Source of the DNA: JAPLDB01 sp038230515
Lineage (GTDB): Bacteria; Bacteroidota; Bacteroidia; AKYH767-A; 2013-40CM-41-45
Assembly: GCA_038230515.1 (NCBI GenBank)
Contig: JBBRND010000018.1
Coordinates: 1 to 64,000 of the forward strand
Reading direction: 5' to 3'
DNA length: 64,000 nt
Both the position numbers and the translations under genes were made by a program. The notes below the pieces were generated by a model that did not search any database, was not told the origin of the DNA, and was given only the letters and a program-made list of their open reading frames with translations. Below, one piece after another: positions 17,686-27,443 of this stretch (position 1 is the stretch's first letter; every line of letters starts with the position of its first letter).

Positions 17686-18681
17686 ATGTCGAAAAATAAA
17701 TTTTCAAAAGAAACCTATTTGAAATGGTATGAGGACATGCTGCTCATGCGCAGGTTCGAAGAGAAAGCAGGGCAGTTGTATGGTCAGCAAAAGATAAAAG
17801 GATTCTGTCATCTCTACATTGGTCAAGAAGCATTGGTTGCAGGAGCGATGAGTGTTTTGAAACCCGAAGACAACATGATAACCGCTTACCGAGATCATGC
17901 ACATGCAATCGGCAAAGGCGTTTCAGCCCGCGCTGTGATGGCAGAACTTTTTGCCAAAGCAACGGGCTGCAGCAAGGGTAAGGGAGGAAGTATGCACATG
18001 TTTGATGCAAGTAAAAAATTCTTTGGTGGTCACGGTATTGTTGGCGGACAGATTCCTCTCGGTGCAGGAATTGCTTTTGCCGAAAAATATAACGGAACAA
18101 AAAATGTAACACTTTGCTACATGGGTGATGGTGCTGTGCGGCAGGGCGCATTTCACGAGGCGCTGAACATGGCAATGACGTGGACGATTCCCGTTGTCTT
18201 CATCATCGAGAATAATAATTACGCAATGGGAACTTCGGTCGAGCGCACGAGCAACGTAACGGACCTTTACAAGCTCGGACTTGCTTATGATATTCCTTCC
18301 GAGCCCGTTGACGGAATGAGTGTGGAAGATGTTCATGTTGCAATTGAAAAAGCAGTTGATCATGCACGTGAAGGAAAAGGTCCATATCTTTTAGAGATGA
18401 ACACATATCGTTACAAAGGACATTCAATGAGCGATCCTGCTAAGTACCGCACGAAAGAAGAAGTTGAACAATACAAAGCGAAGGACCCTGTAGAAATGGT
18501 TTTGAAAACGATCATGAATAACCAGATGGCATCGCAATCGGATATTGATGCCATCATCAAAAGAGTAACTGATGTGGTGGAGGACTCTGTAAAGTTTGCA
18601 GAAGAATCTCCGTATCCTGATCCGTCAGAACTTTACAAAGATGTTTACGTGCAAAACGATTATCCATATATCATTGAATAA
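17686..18681 (+). CDS. pdhA: Pyruvate dehydrogenase E1 component, alpha subunit
   Basis: 331 residues from ATG 17686. With E1-beta it decarboxylates pyruvate on thiamine diphosphate and passes the acetyl group to E2 lipoate. Motifs: GFCHLYIGQEALVAGA, ITAYRDHAHAIGKG, GKGGSMHMFD, GGHGIVGGQIPLGAG and the ThDP/Mg motif GDGAVRQGAFHEALNMA ending in ENNNYAMGTS; the phosphorylation-loop-like segment YRYKGHSMSDPAKYR follows. The length is typical of separate alpha subunits. Only 11 bp separate it from the E2 gene. The beta subunit is not in this pair and must be encoded elsewhere. Confidence 0.95.
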   Translation: MSKNKFSKETYLKWYEDMLLMRRFEEKAGQLYGQQKIKGFCHLYIGQEALVAGAMSVLKPEDNMITAYRDHAHAIGKGVSARAVMAELFAKATGCSKGKGGSMHMFDASKKFFGGHGIVGGQIPLGAGIAFAEKYNGTKNVTLCYMGDGAVRQGAFHEALNMAMTWTIPVVFIIENNNYAMGTSVERTSNVTDLYKLGLAYDIPSEPVDGMSVEDVHVAIEKAVDHAREGKGPYLLEMNTYRYKGHSMSDPAKYRTKEEVEQYKAKDPVEMVLKTIMNNQMASQSDIDAIIKRVTDVVEDSVKFAEESPYPDPSELYKDVYVQNDYPYIIE

Positions 18682-18692
18682 AAAATAAAATT

Positions 18693-20009
18693 ATGGCTGA
18701 AATTGTAAGAATGCCCAAGATGAGTGATACGATGACAGAAGGCGTGATTGCGAAGTGGCATAAAAAAGTTGGTGATAAAATAAAAACTGGTGAGCTTGTT
18801 GCTGAGATCGAAACCGATAAAGCAACAATGGAATTTGAATCGTACCAGGAAGGTGTTCTTCTCTATCGCGGAATTGAAGAAGGAAAATCTGCTCCTGTTG
18901 ACGGCATACTTGCTATCCTGGGGAAAGAAGGAGAAGATTACAAAGCACTTCTTGATACGGAGTCAGCAAAGGCACTTGAGAAAAAAGATGAGCCGAAGAA
19001 GGAAACAAAACCATCGCAGCCGACACAAATGAAAGTGGTTGATGCGCCAAAGCCCGCAGTGAAAGCCGCACCTGCAGCGCACTCCGTGATGAAATCAGTT
19101 TCGACAACTACTGATTCAAGATTGAAGGCATCACCGCTTGCGAAAAAATTATCAGAAGAAAAAGGAATTGATCTCGCAAACCTTCAGGGCAGTGGAGAGA
19201 ACGGACGCATCGTGAAGCGCGATATTGACTGGTACAAAGCGGGCAACGTGGTGAAGTCATCAGCAAAAGAAAAGCAAGTAGAACAAATCCGTTTGCCTGA
19301 TTCTTTTGTAACTGAAGAATCATCAGAAGAAGTTCCTGTTTCACAAATGCGAAAAACAATTGCGCGTAGATTAGCTGAGAGTAAATTTTCCGCTCCGCAT
19401 TTTTATCTCACCATCGAGATTGACATGGACAATGCAATCAGCACGCGCGAAAGCATTAACTCATCTACAGGAACAAAAATTTCGTACAACGATCTTGTAA
19501 TTAAAGCGGCAGCATTCGCATTGCGCGTTCATCCCAAAGTGAATTCATCGTGGCTTGGAGATACTATTCGCATCAATCATCACGTACACATCGGTGTGGC
19601 AGTAGCTGTGGAAGAAGGATTACTGGTGCCTGTGGTTCGCTTTGCCGACAGCAAATCACTTTCAGAAATAAATACTGAAGTGAAAATATTCGCGCAAAAA
19701 GCAAAAGAGAAAAAACTGCAGCCCGCAGACTGGGAAGGAAATACATTTACAATTTCAAACCTCGGCATGTATGGCATTGAAGAATTCACTGCCATCATCA
19801 ATCCGCCCGATGCATGTATTCTTGCAGTGGGTGGAATTATGCATGTGCCTGTGGCGAAGGATGGAGCAATTGTTCCCGGAAACAGAATGAAAGTTACCAT
19901 GAGCTGCGACCACCGCGTAGTTGACGGTGCAACAGGTTCAGAGTTTCTAAAAACTTTCAAAGGGCTCATGGAAAACCCTGTTGTGATGCTCGGAATGGGA
20001 AACATCTGA
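18693..20009 (+). CDS. pdhC: Pyruvate dehydrogenase E2 (dihydrolipoamide acetyltransferase)
   Basis: 438 residues. One lipoyl domain (residues 1-77) carries the modified Lys in EIETDKATMEFES. A linker rich in K, P and A leads to the peripheral-subunit binding domain (about 136-172: ASPLAKKLSEEKGIDLANLQ, GENGRIVKRDI). The catalytic domain (about 215-438) ends with the His-Asp motif SCDHRVVDGATGSEF. It transfers acetyl from lipoate to CoA and forms the core of the complex. It is cotranscribed with pdhA. The E1-alpha then E2 order without E1-beta between is seen in Bacteroidota. Confidence 0.95.
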   Translation: MAEIVRMPKMSDTMTEGVIAKWHKKVGDKIKTGELVAEIETDKATMEFESYQEGVLLYRGIEEGKSAPVDGILAILGKEGEDYKALLDTESAKALEKKDEPKKETKPSQPTQMKVVDAPKPAVKAAPAAHSVMKSVSTTTDSRLKASPLAKKLSEEKGIDLANLQGSGENGRIVKRDIDWYKAGNVVKSSAKEKQVEQIRLPDSFVTEESSEEVPVSQMRKTIARRLAESKFSAPHFYLTIEIDMDNAISTRESINSSTGTKISYNDLVIKAAAFALRVHPKVNSSWLGDTIRINHHVHIGVAVAVEEGLLVPVVRFADSKSLSEINTEVKIFAQKAKEKKLQPADWEGNTFTISNLGMYGIEEFTAIINPPDACILAVGGIMHVPVAKDGAIVPGNRMKVTMSCDHRVVDGATGSEFLKTFKGLMENPVVMLGMGNI

Positions 20010-20059
20010 GGCATTTTAAACTATAAATTAGGAATTGAAGAGCCCTTCAAAATAATCTA

Positions 20060-20788
20060 ATGCCAACACCCACCCACCTCCACAGTGCCGGTCATTCCGC
20101 ACATCATCATCACGAAAATCATTTTACACAAAATGATTTCGTGCGCGATGTGGTTATCGGCATGAGTGACGGGCTTACGGTGCCATTTGCGCTTGCTGCG
20201 GGGTTAAGCTCTGCTTCGGTAGGTAATCATATTATCCTTACCGCGGGTATGGCGGAGATTATTGCCGGTTCTATTGCGATGGGGCTTGGCGGCTACCTGG
20301 CAGGTAAAACAGAAGTGGAGCATTACGACAGTGAACTGAAACGCGAGTATCGAGAGATAAAAGAATTTCATGAGGTGGAAATAAATGAGTGCAAAGAAAT
20401 TTTTGCGAACTACGGATTGAGCGAGGAGAATCAGCACAATCTGGTGCAGGAGCTTGCAAAGAATGATGACAAGTGGGTTGATTTTATGATGAAGTTTGAA
20501 CTGGGACTTGAAAAGCCCGACATTAACCGCGCGCGACAGAGTGCGCGCAACATCGGTTTGGCTTATATTGTGGGTGGTATTGTTCCGCTTTCAGCGTACC
20601 TTTTTACCGCATCATCTGAAAGCGGACTTTTATTTTCAAGCATCATCACCATCCTTTGCCTGATGGTTTTCGGATATTACAAAAGCAAAGTGATGGATCA
20701 ACCTGCCATGCGCGGGGCTTTCCGCACTATGATGATTGGTGTGCTGGCTGCGGGGGCTGCGTATCTGGTGGCGAGATTGTTTAGCTGA
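20060..20788 (+). CDS. VIT1/CCC1-family Fe2+/Mn2+ transporter
   Basis: 242 residues. A His-rich N-terminus (HLHSAGHSAHHHHENHF) is followed by the family signature DVVIGMSDGLTVPFALAAGLSSA (helix 1) and AEIIAGSIAMGLGGYLAGKTEVEHY (helix 2). A charged, Glu-rich cytosolic segment of about 80 residues (LKREYREIKEFHEVEINEC) matches the metal-binding domain of VIT1. Three further helices follow (IGLAYIVGGIVPLSAYLF, SIITILCLMVFGYY, MMIGVLAAGAAYLVARLF). Likely role: export or sequestration of ferrous or manganous ions at the inner membrane. The start is the first ATG, 50 bp after pdhC; readthrough from pdhC is possible. Confidence 0.88.
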   Translation: MPTPTHLHSAGHSAHHHHENHFTQNDFVRDVVIGMSDGLTVPFALAAGLSSASVGNHIILTAGMAEIIAGSIAMGLGGYLAGKTEVEHYDSELKREYREIKEFHEVEINECKEIFANYGLSEENQHNLVQELAKNDDKWVDFMMKFELGLEKPDINRARQSARNIGLAYIVGGIVPLSAYLFTASSESGLLFSSIITILCLMVFGYYKSKVMDQPAMRGAFRTMMIGVLAAGAAYLVARLFS

Positions 20789-20833
20789 AGTGATTTGGAA
20801 AGCTTATTATGCTTGGTTATTGTAAATCCGGTT

Positions 20834-20867
20834 AAAAAAAGAAGCTACTCCAACTTGGAACAGCTTC
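20834..20867 (-). terminator. Terminator of the 1947-residue T9SS gene
   Basis: On the minus strand GAAGCTGTTCC pairs with GGAGTAGCTTC (20841-20867, small internal mismatch), followed by seven T (20840-20834). It lies 26 bp past the stop at 20893. The transporter gene converges on it from the other side. Confidence 0.75.
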
Positions 20868-20892
20868 AATTTCGGATTAACCGATTAGCAGC

Positions 20893-23800
20893 TTATTCAA
20901 CTACTACCCGATTCTGTGTATTGATGGAGTTGCCTTGAACCGAGAGTTGGTAGAAACCTTTGGCAACATTTTCAAGATTGAGTTCCATCACATTTGTTCC
21001 TTCGTGAATCTCTGTGTTTGAAATATAAACAATTTCACCTATGGCATTAATTAGCTGCACTTGCACACGGTCAGTTACTGTAGAAGTAATCTCAACTTTC
21101 ATTTTATCATGTGCAGGATTCGGGAATACCTTTACTTCACTTTGCAATGTGTTTTGAATCTGCGACTGGCGGCAGGTGACACTAATAGCCATGTTGCGGG
21201 TGCCTGAATTGCCGCAGGTATTTGAAGCAGTGACGTGAAGTGTGCCTCCATTGCTTCCCCACAATACAAGTACGTTTGCTGAACCTTGTCCTCCAAGTAT
21301 AGTAGCCCCAGCCGGTACCTGCCAGTTGAAGTTTGTAGCACCACTTGATCCACTTGCGATATAACTTTCAACTGCTCCGTTACACACAGAATTATTTCCA
21401 TTTATTGCTGTAGGTGTACCCGGACTACCGGAAACAGTATATGTACGCAAACCGCCAATACCACACAGGTTGCCGGCTGATACGGATAAGAGAACCGTAT
21501 TCAAATTACTTGTGAAGTCAACGGAAATTGAGCTAAGATTAGTAGGTCCAACAATTGCCGCATTTCCGTTTGATACATTCCAGAAATAAGATGTTGCACT
21601 ACTTACAGGAGGAATTGAAAATGATACACCAGTTGCTCCACACTGGCCGGATGCGGGACCGGTAATGTTAGAAGGCGTATTAGGTAATCCTGATGCAATG
21701 CCCTTGCAACGGCTCGCACTTGCATAACCGCAACCACTCACTGCAGATACACATACCAGCGATCCCGCTGGTACTGTAGCAGGAAACAACATGCTGGCGC
21801 TTGTTCCTGAAGGAGTAATTACAGTACCCGGCACTGTGCAACTCCAATTGTAAGTAACCCCTGTACTTCCGGCAGGTATTGAATAACCTGTTGAACCGTT
21901 AGGGCAAACATAGGACAACCCTGTGATTGCGCCAGGAATGGCAGGATTTCGAACAATATTTATGCTACGAGCGACACTGTTAAATCCACAGTTTAAAGAT
22001 GCATAAACATTTAGTGTAGCACCTGTAAAAGGGGCTGCAAAATCAACATTTACTGTTGGAGAAGAAGTAGTGAACGAACTAAGCCCGGTTCCATTAAGGG
22101 AAGCATCGTTGCCCGTAATATACCAAGTATAAGAATCAGCGCTTGCAACGGCAGGCACATTGTAAGTATAACTTGTGTTAGGGCATCCTACAGAACTTCC
22201 TGATATAGCGCCTGGCTCTGAAACCTTTGCTCTTACCCATGAACACAAAGTGTTGCTTTGTCCACAAGCATTGCCGGCAAATACACACATGCTGTATCCT
22301 GAAGTACCAAATGGAAGTGTTCCAAAAGTTGAACTTACATTTGTTGAAGCAGTTTGATAAGGCCCGGGATTTCCATTAAACAATACTCCTGAAGGTCCGC
22401 TCCATGAATAGAAGGTTGCATTGTTTACATTGTTTACAGAGATAACTCCTAAATTACCGCTGCAAGCTGAACTTGGAGCAGTGATCGTATTAACGGTTGA
22501 AGGTATTGATGTTCTTACCAATACATTTACCTGAACACAATTTGTTATATTGCAATATCCTTCAGCACGAACAAAGTAAGTGTGAATGCCTCCACCAGAA
22601 GGTGTAACTGAAATACTTGAATTATTTCCAACCGCTGATCCCGATCCACAACCACCTTCGTACCAAATCCAATTTGCATCACTGCCCAGGGAACCTCCAG
22701 TTACATTAAAGGATACAGGACTGCCATTACAGATTTCATTATAAGTCGCATTGTTAGATGCAGTGCTTGGGTCAACAGAGAATGACTTTACTGTTACATT
22801 TGCCTGTGCACAATTACTGATGTTGCAATCGCCTTCGGCACGTACAAAATAAGTAGTAGTTGAAGAAGGAGTAACAACAAGAGTAGTTCCGGTACCGATA
22901 GATGCACCGTTACCACAACCACCTGCATACCAAACCCAGGTAGCACCTGTTCCAAGTGAACCACCGCTAACAGAAAGATTGCTGTTGCCGCTTCCGCAAA
23001 GAATAGGAGCGGATGGCGATGCAGAAGTAGCATCAACAGAAAGAGTTTTTACCACTACAGTTACCTGAACACAGTTGGTGTTATTGCACGGTCCTTCGGC
23101 ACGCACAAAATAAGTAGTAGTTGAAGACGGATTCACACTATAAGAACTACCGGTTGCAACAGGAGTACCGCTACAACTTCCTTCATACCATTTCCAATCC
23201 GCATCATCACCTAAACTTCCGCCCTGCACGGTTAAGGTGGTTCCAGCACCGAGGCATAGGCTGTTGTTACTTACATCTGTAACAGCAGCCGTTGGGTCGG
23301 TACTATACATTTTTACAACTGTTGCAATTGCATTAGAAACAGAATAGCATCCGTTCACATCTGTATAAGTTACGTTGAATAGATCACCATAGTCAACGCT
23401 GATGTCTTGTGTGGTTTCGCTGGTACTCCATAATAGATCGTTTGAATAGTTAGTAGTATGAAGTGATACGTTGGTTGTATTTATTCCATCAGAACAAAGC
23501 ACCGTTGAGCTAAGTGCAGAAATTACCGGTGCAGCCGGTGCAGCCGACTCCGTCATTAATTGCGATTGATTGTGCAAGCAACCATGATTATCGGTCGCAG
23601 TAACAGAATAAGTTCCGCCAGTATTCACTGTAATAAGTGAAGTCGGTTCTGTTGTGCTCCATACGAAGCCCACTGCATTACCTTGCACTGCCTGAAGATC
23701 GGTAGTAGTTTGCCCTGTGCATAGATTGGTGCTTCCAATTACTACAATAGATGCCGGTATGGTATCATAAATAGTGATTGCCTGCGAAGCAACGTTTGAA

Positions 23801-26736
23801 CAGTTGTTCGAATTGGTTCCTGTTACTGTATAATTCGCTGCCGAGTTTACCACGATGCTTTGTGTAGTTTGAGAAGTACTCCATGAATAAGAAGATAATC
23901 CTGCAGTAGCAGTTAATGTTACGTTGTTGCCATTGCAAAATGCAGTGGCTCCACTTGGAGTAATAGTAACATTAGGCAATGGGTTTACAGTAATTGCTAT
24001 TGAAGAAGATGCAGCAGAACAACCGTTCTGATCAGTAATAGTTACCACATAGTTTTGGCTTGCCAGCATATTCTGCGCTGTCGGGTTTGTATCAGTTGCA
24101 TCGGTTAGATAAGTTGCCGGTGACCATGAATAAATAACCGTGCCTCCGCTTGGAACAAAGCGCCATGCTTCAGGGGTTGATACTATCCAGTCGCCACTGC
24201 TTCCGTTTCTTCCCGCAGGAACTTTTGCCGCAGATCCGTTTGAATTCTCAAGACCTAATGTTTTTGATGTAGTTGTAGTTGAACTATTGGAAACATCATG
24301 CACATGAACTTCTATGATATTTGATTTCTCATATAAGCGAATCTGGAAATTTGTATTTCCTCGTTTGTTTCCTGAACAACTGCTGCAATAAAACTGAACA
24401 TTGTTGTAATAAATAGTAAACACCCTATTTGGTGTTGATCCTGTTGTGAACGTTGTAATTGTATTTGCCGCTGCGTTCAAATCAGAAAACACTCCGGCTA
24501 TAATATTATTTGGATTTGAAGCAGAAGGGAGTGTTTGTCCATATACCGTAGTGGAGCCGGAACTTGTTCCGAACTGAACAAATCCATTGGTGTAGGCAAA
24601 GACGTTGTTATAGTTCGCTCCGTAATAGCTGAATGTAAATGGCAATGCAATGGAGCCGGATACTGCATCATCACCACTTGTTGCACTTGAACCCGAGCCG
24701 AGAGGCGCGCTGTAGGCAATTGAACTTAAGGTATAGTTGGTTGAATTACCTCCTACAGCAGCAAGCACGGAATTTCCTCCCTCGCAAAGAGTAGTTACAG
24801 AAGCTGAAGCAAGAGATGTAACAGCCGGATTTACAGTTACTGTTTGTGAAGCCGTAGCTGAACAACCCGTAGTAGTTCCGGTTACGGTATAAGATGTAGT
24901 TGATAAAGGCGAAATAGTAATTGCTGCCGTTGTTGCTCCACCGGGATTCCAGCTATAGGTTGATGCACCGGTTGCAGTAAGTACCACTGAACCCGATCCG
25001 CAGATAACTCCATTGGAAGGATTGGAAGAAGCGTTCACCACCGGAACAGCATTTACCGTTAAGCTTGCCGTATTAGAAGTTAAAGTACCGCAACCGCCTG
25101 ATACAATACATTTATATTGTCTTCCGCTCATACCAATTGTAACTCCGTTTACATTCAGCGTTGCTGAAGTTGCTCCGCCTATATCTGCAAAGCTTCCTGA
25201 TGAATTATCCTGCCACTGGTAAGTAAGTGACGCGCCTTGTGCGCTTACAGAATAGGAAGCGTTTGTTCCTTCGCATTTTGTTTGTACTGCGGGCTGTGTA
25301 GAAATTACTGTACTCGGATTTACGTTGACTACTGAAGTGAAGGTGTTTCCTGCACATCCTAGCGAACTTGTTGGTGTAATTGTAAAAGTAGTAGTTGCTA
25401 AACTTGAAGAAGAACTATTCAGCGTACCTGTTATCGGATTTGAGCTGCCGGAGTTTGCTATTCCGGTAAGCGTTCCTGTATTACTTCTTGACCAGCTATA
25501 GGTTGTTCCTAGAAGACCACCGCTTTCGCTCAGATCAATATTTGTAATTGCAACACCTTCGCAAAGTGTTTGCGTAGTTGGAGTAGCAACTCCTATAGGT
25601 TTTGCATTTACAGTAAGAGTAACCGTGTTTGAAGTTAATGCTCCGCAAGTACCTGATACGTTGCATTTGTATTGTCTTCCACTCATACCAACGTTAGTAC
25701 CACTTACCGTAAGTGATGCATTAGTGGCAGCGGCAATATTTGCAAAACTTCCTGATGAATTATCCTGCCATTGGTAAGTTAAACCGCCACCTGCTGCGGT
25801 AAGCGTGAAGGTTGCATTTGTACCTGCGCATACTGTTGAGTTAGATGGTTGAGAAGAAATTGAAGTGACTGCATTTACTGTTACAGTTGTAGTAGTTGAG
25901 TTGGAGCAAATACCATTTGATGCAACAACTGTATATGTACCGGTAGCCGAAGCGGTTGCTGCAGCTATGGTTGGATTTTGTGTGGAAGAAGCAAAACTAT
26001 TGGGACCTGTCCATGAAAATGTACTTGCTGTTGAAGTGGCTGTAAGATTCAGATTATTGCCCGCACATACCGGAGTGTTGCTGCTTGCTGAAACCGTGAT
26101 AGGTGCGCATGAAGTCAAAGCAATATTATCTATTGCTCCGGCACCTTTCGGATTTGCATTATCATTATGCCATGAGAACACAAGGCGCTTGGTAGTACCC
26201 GCATTGGCAGCAGGAATAGTGATAGTGAAGTTTGTAAACGATGATAAAGCCGATCCACCGGGATATTCTGAATTACCGATTTGACCGGACGATAGTTCAG
26301 TACCTGCTACCGGAGTGGTAGTGGTAGGTACCAGGAAAACCTTCATGTAATCAAATGTTTGATCGAGCGTGGCCTGCTTATAGTCAAAGCTTAGGGTAAT
26401 CTGAGTTTGTCCTGCAGGGAAGGTAACGTTGCGGTAGAAATGAACCACCGAAGTTGCATTGGTTATAGCATTGCTTGTTCCTCCGTTGTTAGAAATATAA
26501 GCAGCGCGAGCACCCGTGTATCCACCTGCGGCAGTTCCTAACGCCCATTGGTTGGTTTGCGCTCCGTTTACCACGGTCCAGTTATTCAGTGCCAACGTAG
26601 TTCCGGTTTCGAAACCGCCATCTCCACTGCCGGAAATGATCGTTGTTTGAGCATCTGCTGCAAATGAAAATCCTGAAAGAGCAATTACAATGCTCAAAAT
26701 GGTTTTCGAAAATTTGTTAGTGTAAGTGTTCAGCAT
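20893..26736 (-). CDS. Very large Ig/PKD-like repeat protein with T9SS sorting domain
   Basis: 1947 residues. Signal peptide ends near LSGFSFAADAQ. Residues about 35-215 form a jelly-roll (YNNWTVVNG-like start, FPAGQTQITLSFDYKQA, GAGAIDNIALTSC). Ig-like domains follow, marked by PVCAGNNLNLTATST, CAGTNATFTLTAAGG, LTYQWQDNSSGSFA and GMSGRQYKCNVSG. One domain (about 700-870) resembles a nidogen-type module (LPFTFSYYGANYNNVFAYTN). Three near-identical 80-residue repeats (TYFVRAEG, CNxTNCVQVxV) and several PKD-like domains with SGCGYAS-type ends come next. It ends in a T9SS type A domain (VKVFPNPAHDKMKVEI to NTQNRVVVE). It is Ser/Thr/Asn-rich with paired Cys. Role inferred: secreted fibrous adhesin, SprB-like in size only. 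Confidence 0.85.
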   Translation of the reverse strand: MLNTYTNKFSKTILSIVIALSGFSFAADAQTTIISGSGDGGFETGTTLALNNWTVVNGAQTNQWALGTAAGGYTGARAAYISNNGGTSNAITNATSVVHFYRNVTFPAGQTQITLSFDYKQATLDQTFDYMKVFLVPTTTTPVAGTELSSGQIGNSEYPGGSALSSFTNFTITIPAANAGTTKRLVFSWHNDNANPKGAGAIDNIALTSCAPITVSASSNTPVCAGNNLNLTATSTASTFSWTGPNSFASSTQNPTIAAATASATGTYTVVASNGICSNSTTTTVTVNAVTSISSQPSNSTVCAGTNATFTLTAAGGGLTYQWQDNSSGSFANIAAATNASLTVSGTNVGMSGRQYKCNVSGTCGALTSNTVTLTVNAKPIGVATPTTQTLCEGVAITNIDLSESGGLLGTTYSWSRSNTGTLTGIANSGSSNPITGTLNSSSSSLATTTFTITPTSSLGCAGNTFTSVVNVNPSTVISTQPAVQTKCEGTNASYSVSAQGASLTYQWQDNSSGSFADIGGATSATLNVNGVTIGMSGRQYKCIVSGGCGTLTSNTASLTVNAVPVVNASSNPSNGVICGSGSVVLTATGASTYSWNPGGATTAAITISPLSTTSYTVTGTTTGCSATASQTVTVNPAVTSLASASVTTLCEGGNSVLAAVGGNSTNYTLSSIAYSAPLGSGSSATSGDDAVSGSIALPFTFSYYGANYNNVFAYTNGFVQFGTSSGSTTVYGQTLPSASNPNNIIAGVFSDLNAAANTITTFTTGSTPNRVFTIYYNNVQFYCSSCSGNKRGNTNFQIRLYEKSNIIEVHVHDVSNSSTTTTSKTLGLENSNGSAAKVPAGRNGSSGDWIVSTPEAWRFVPSGGTVIYSWSPATYLTDATDTNPTAQNMLASQNYVVTITDQNGCSAASSSIAITVNPLPNVTITPSGATAFCNGNNVTLTATAGLSSYSWSTSQTTQSIVVNSAANYTVTGTNSNNCSNVASQAITIYDTIPASIVVIGSTNLCTGQTTTDLQAVQGNAVGFVWSTTEPTSLITVNTGGTYSVTATDNHGCLHNQSQLMTESAAPAAPVISALSSTVLCSDGINTTNVSLHTTNYSNDLLWSTSETTQDISVDYGDLFNVTYTDVNGCYSVSNAIATVVKMYSTDPTAAVTDVSNNSLCLGAGTTLTVQGGSLGDDADWKWYEGSCSGTPVATGSSYSVNPSSTTTYFVRAEGPCNNTNCVQVTVVVKTLSVDATSASPSAPILCGSGNSNLSVSGGSLGTGATWVWYAGGCGNGASIGTGTTLVVTPSSTTTYFVRAEGDCNISNCAQANVTVKSFSVDPSTASNNATYNEICNGSPVSFNVTGGSLGSDANWIWYEGGCGSGSAVGNNSSISVTPSGGGIHTYFVRAEGYCNITNCVQVNVLVRTSIPSTVNTITAPSSACSGNLGVISVNNVNNATFYSWSGPSGVLFNGNPGPYQTASTNVSSTFGTLPFGTSGYSMCVFAGNACGQSNTLCSWVRAKVSEPGAISGSSVGCPNTSYTYNVPAVASADSYTWYITGNDASLNGTGLSSFTTSSPTVNVDFAAPFTGATLNVYASLNCGFNSVARSINIVRNPAIPGAITGLSYVCPNGSTGYSIPAGSTGVTYNWSCTVPGTVITPSGTSASMLFPATVPAGSLVCVSAVSGCGYASASRCKGIASGLPNTPSNITGPASGQCGATGVSFSIPPVSSATSYFWNVSNGNAAIVGPTNLSSISVDFTSNLNTVLLSVSAGNLCGIGGLRTYTVSGSPGTPTAINGNNSVCNGAVESYIASGSSGATNFNWQVPAGATILGGQGSANVLVLWGSNGGTLHVTASNTCGNSGTRNMAISVTCRQSQIQNTLQSEVKVFPNPAHDKMKVEITSTVTDRVQVQLINAIGEIVYISNTEIHEGTNVMELNLENVAKGFYQLSVQGNSINTQNRVVVE

Positions 26737-27121
26737 ATCAGTGTTCTTTAAATGTTACTTGAGAGATTTAGTATTTTTATTAGTATGCTAAAGTAAGGTC
26801 TTAATATAGTGCTGCTAAATATTTGTGGCAGACAGCCGTCTTTTTTGGGCAAATGCTGAATAATCATGGGTGTAAAATTGATAATTGTTTGGAGCAGGCA
26901 GCTATGTTAAAGTGCCGGATGCTACTAAAAAATGAAAGATCAGACCCCCTTTTTTCAGTAATTTCTCAATTTTGGAATTAAGGGTGAAATCAAGACCCGG
27001 GCTAATAAAAGTTAAGCCCTTTCTTGATTGACTTTCTGAAAAAAGGAATACAAAAGCTGTCGTGATCAGGATGGATTTTTTATTTTCTGATGCTTTGTCT
27101 TGAAACACCCCATCTTATCAG
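26737..27121 (-). other. Long upstream region of the 1947-residue gene
   Basis: 385 bp without a convincing gene. A 68-codon minus-strand frame here has no family features and no supporting signal. A short inverted repeat, GGGCTAA with TTAAGCCC, lies near 26999-27019. The promoter of the large gene must lie here or in the array beyond it, so a long 5' leader is possible. Confidence 0.4.
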
Positions 27122-27362
27122 GAGCACTTCGTTTGTTATCCTGAGTACTTCCGAACTGCAACCGAGCACTTCGTTTGTTGAACCGAGTACTTCCGCGCTG
27201 CAACTTAGTAGCTCCGGGCTACACCTGAGAACCTCGGAGCTGCAACCGAGGACTTCGTTTGTTGAACCGAGGACTTTCGAGCTACAACTGAGTAGCTCTG
27301 AGCTACACCTGAGAACCTCCGAGCTTCAACCGAGTAGCTCGGAGCTGCACCTGAGTACCTCT
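27122..27362. repeat. Tandem array of eleven degenerate 21-bp units
   Basis: Eleven consecutive units of exactly 21 bp run from 27122 to 27352, and a partial twelfth continues to about 27362. The consensus is GAGTACTTCCGAGCTGCAACC with variants; units 1, 3 and 7 share CTTCGTTTGTT in the middle. No unit changes length. The units contain local palindromes (AGCTCCGAGCT type). Because 21 is a multiple of 3, the plus strand stays open for 97 codons (a 7-residue repeat, LSTSELQ), but there is no start context or signal and I do not call it a gene. The array lies between the terminator of the gene at 27444 and the upstream region of the gene ending at 20893. Confidence 0.85.
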
Positions 27363-27381
27363 CTACATCGAAAATCAGCAT

Positions 27382-27424
27382 AAAAAAGCCGCTATCTTAT
27401 TTTTTCAATAAAATAGCGGTTTTT
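27382..27424 (-). terminator. Strong terminator hairpin
   Basis: AACCGCTATTTTATT pairs with AATAAGATAGCGGCTT around a short A-rich loop, and T runs follow on both strands. It lies 20 bp past the stop of the minus-strand gene at 27444 and can act in both directions. Confidence 0.85.
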
Positions 27425-27443
27425 AAAACAGCCGTTTTCAGGA

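Noticed and set aside
26902..27108. 68-codon minus-strand frame upstream of the 1947-residue gene
   Set aside because: No start signal, no family and no terminator; probably part of a leader.
27090..27383. 97-codon plus-strand frame over the 21-bp array
   Set aside because: It stays open because the unit length is a multiple of three. It has no start context, signal or family, and the units contain palindromes.
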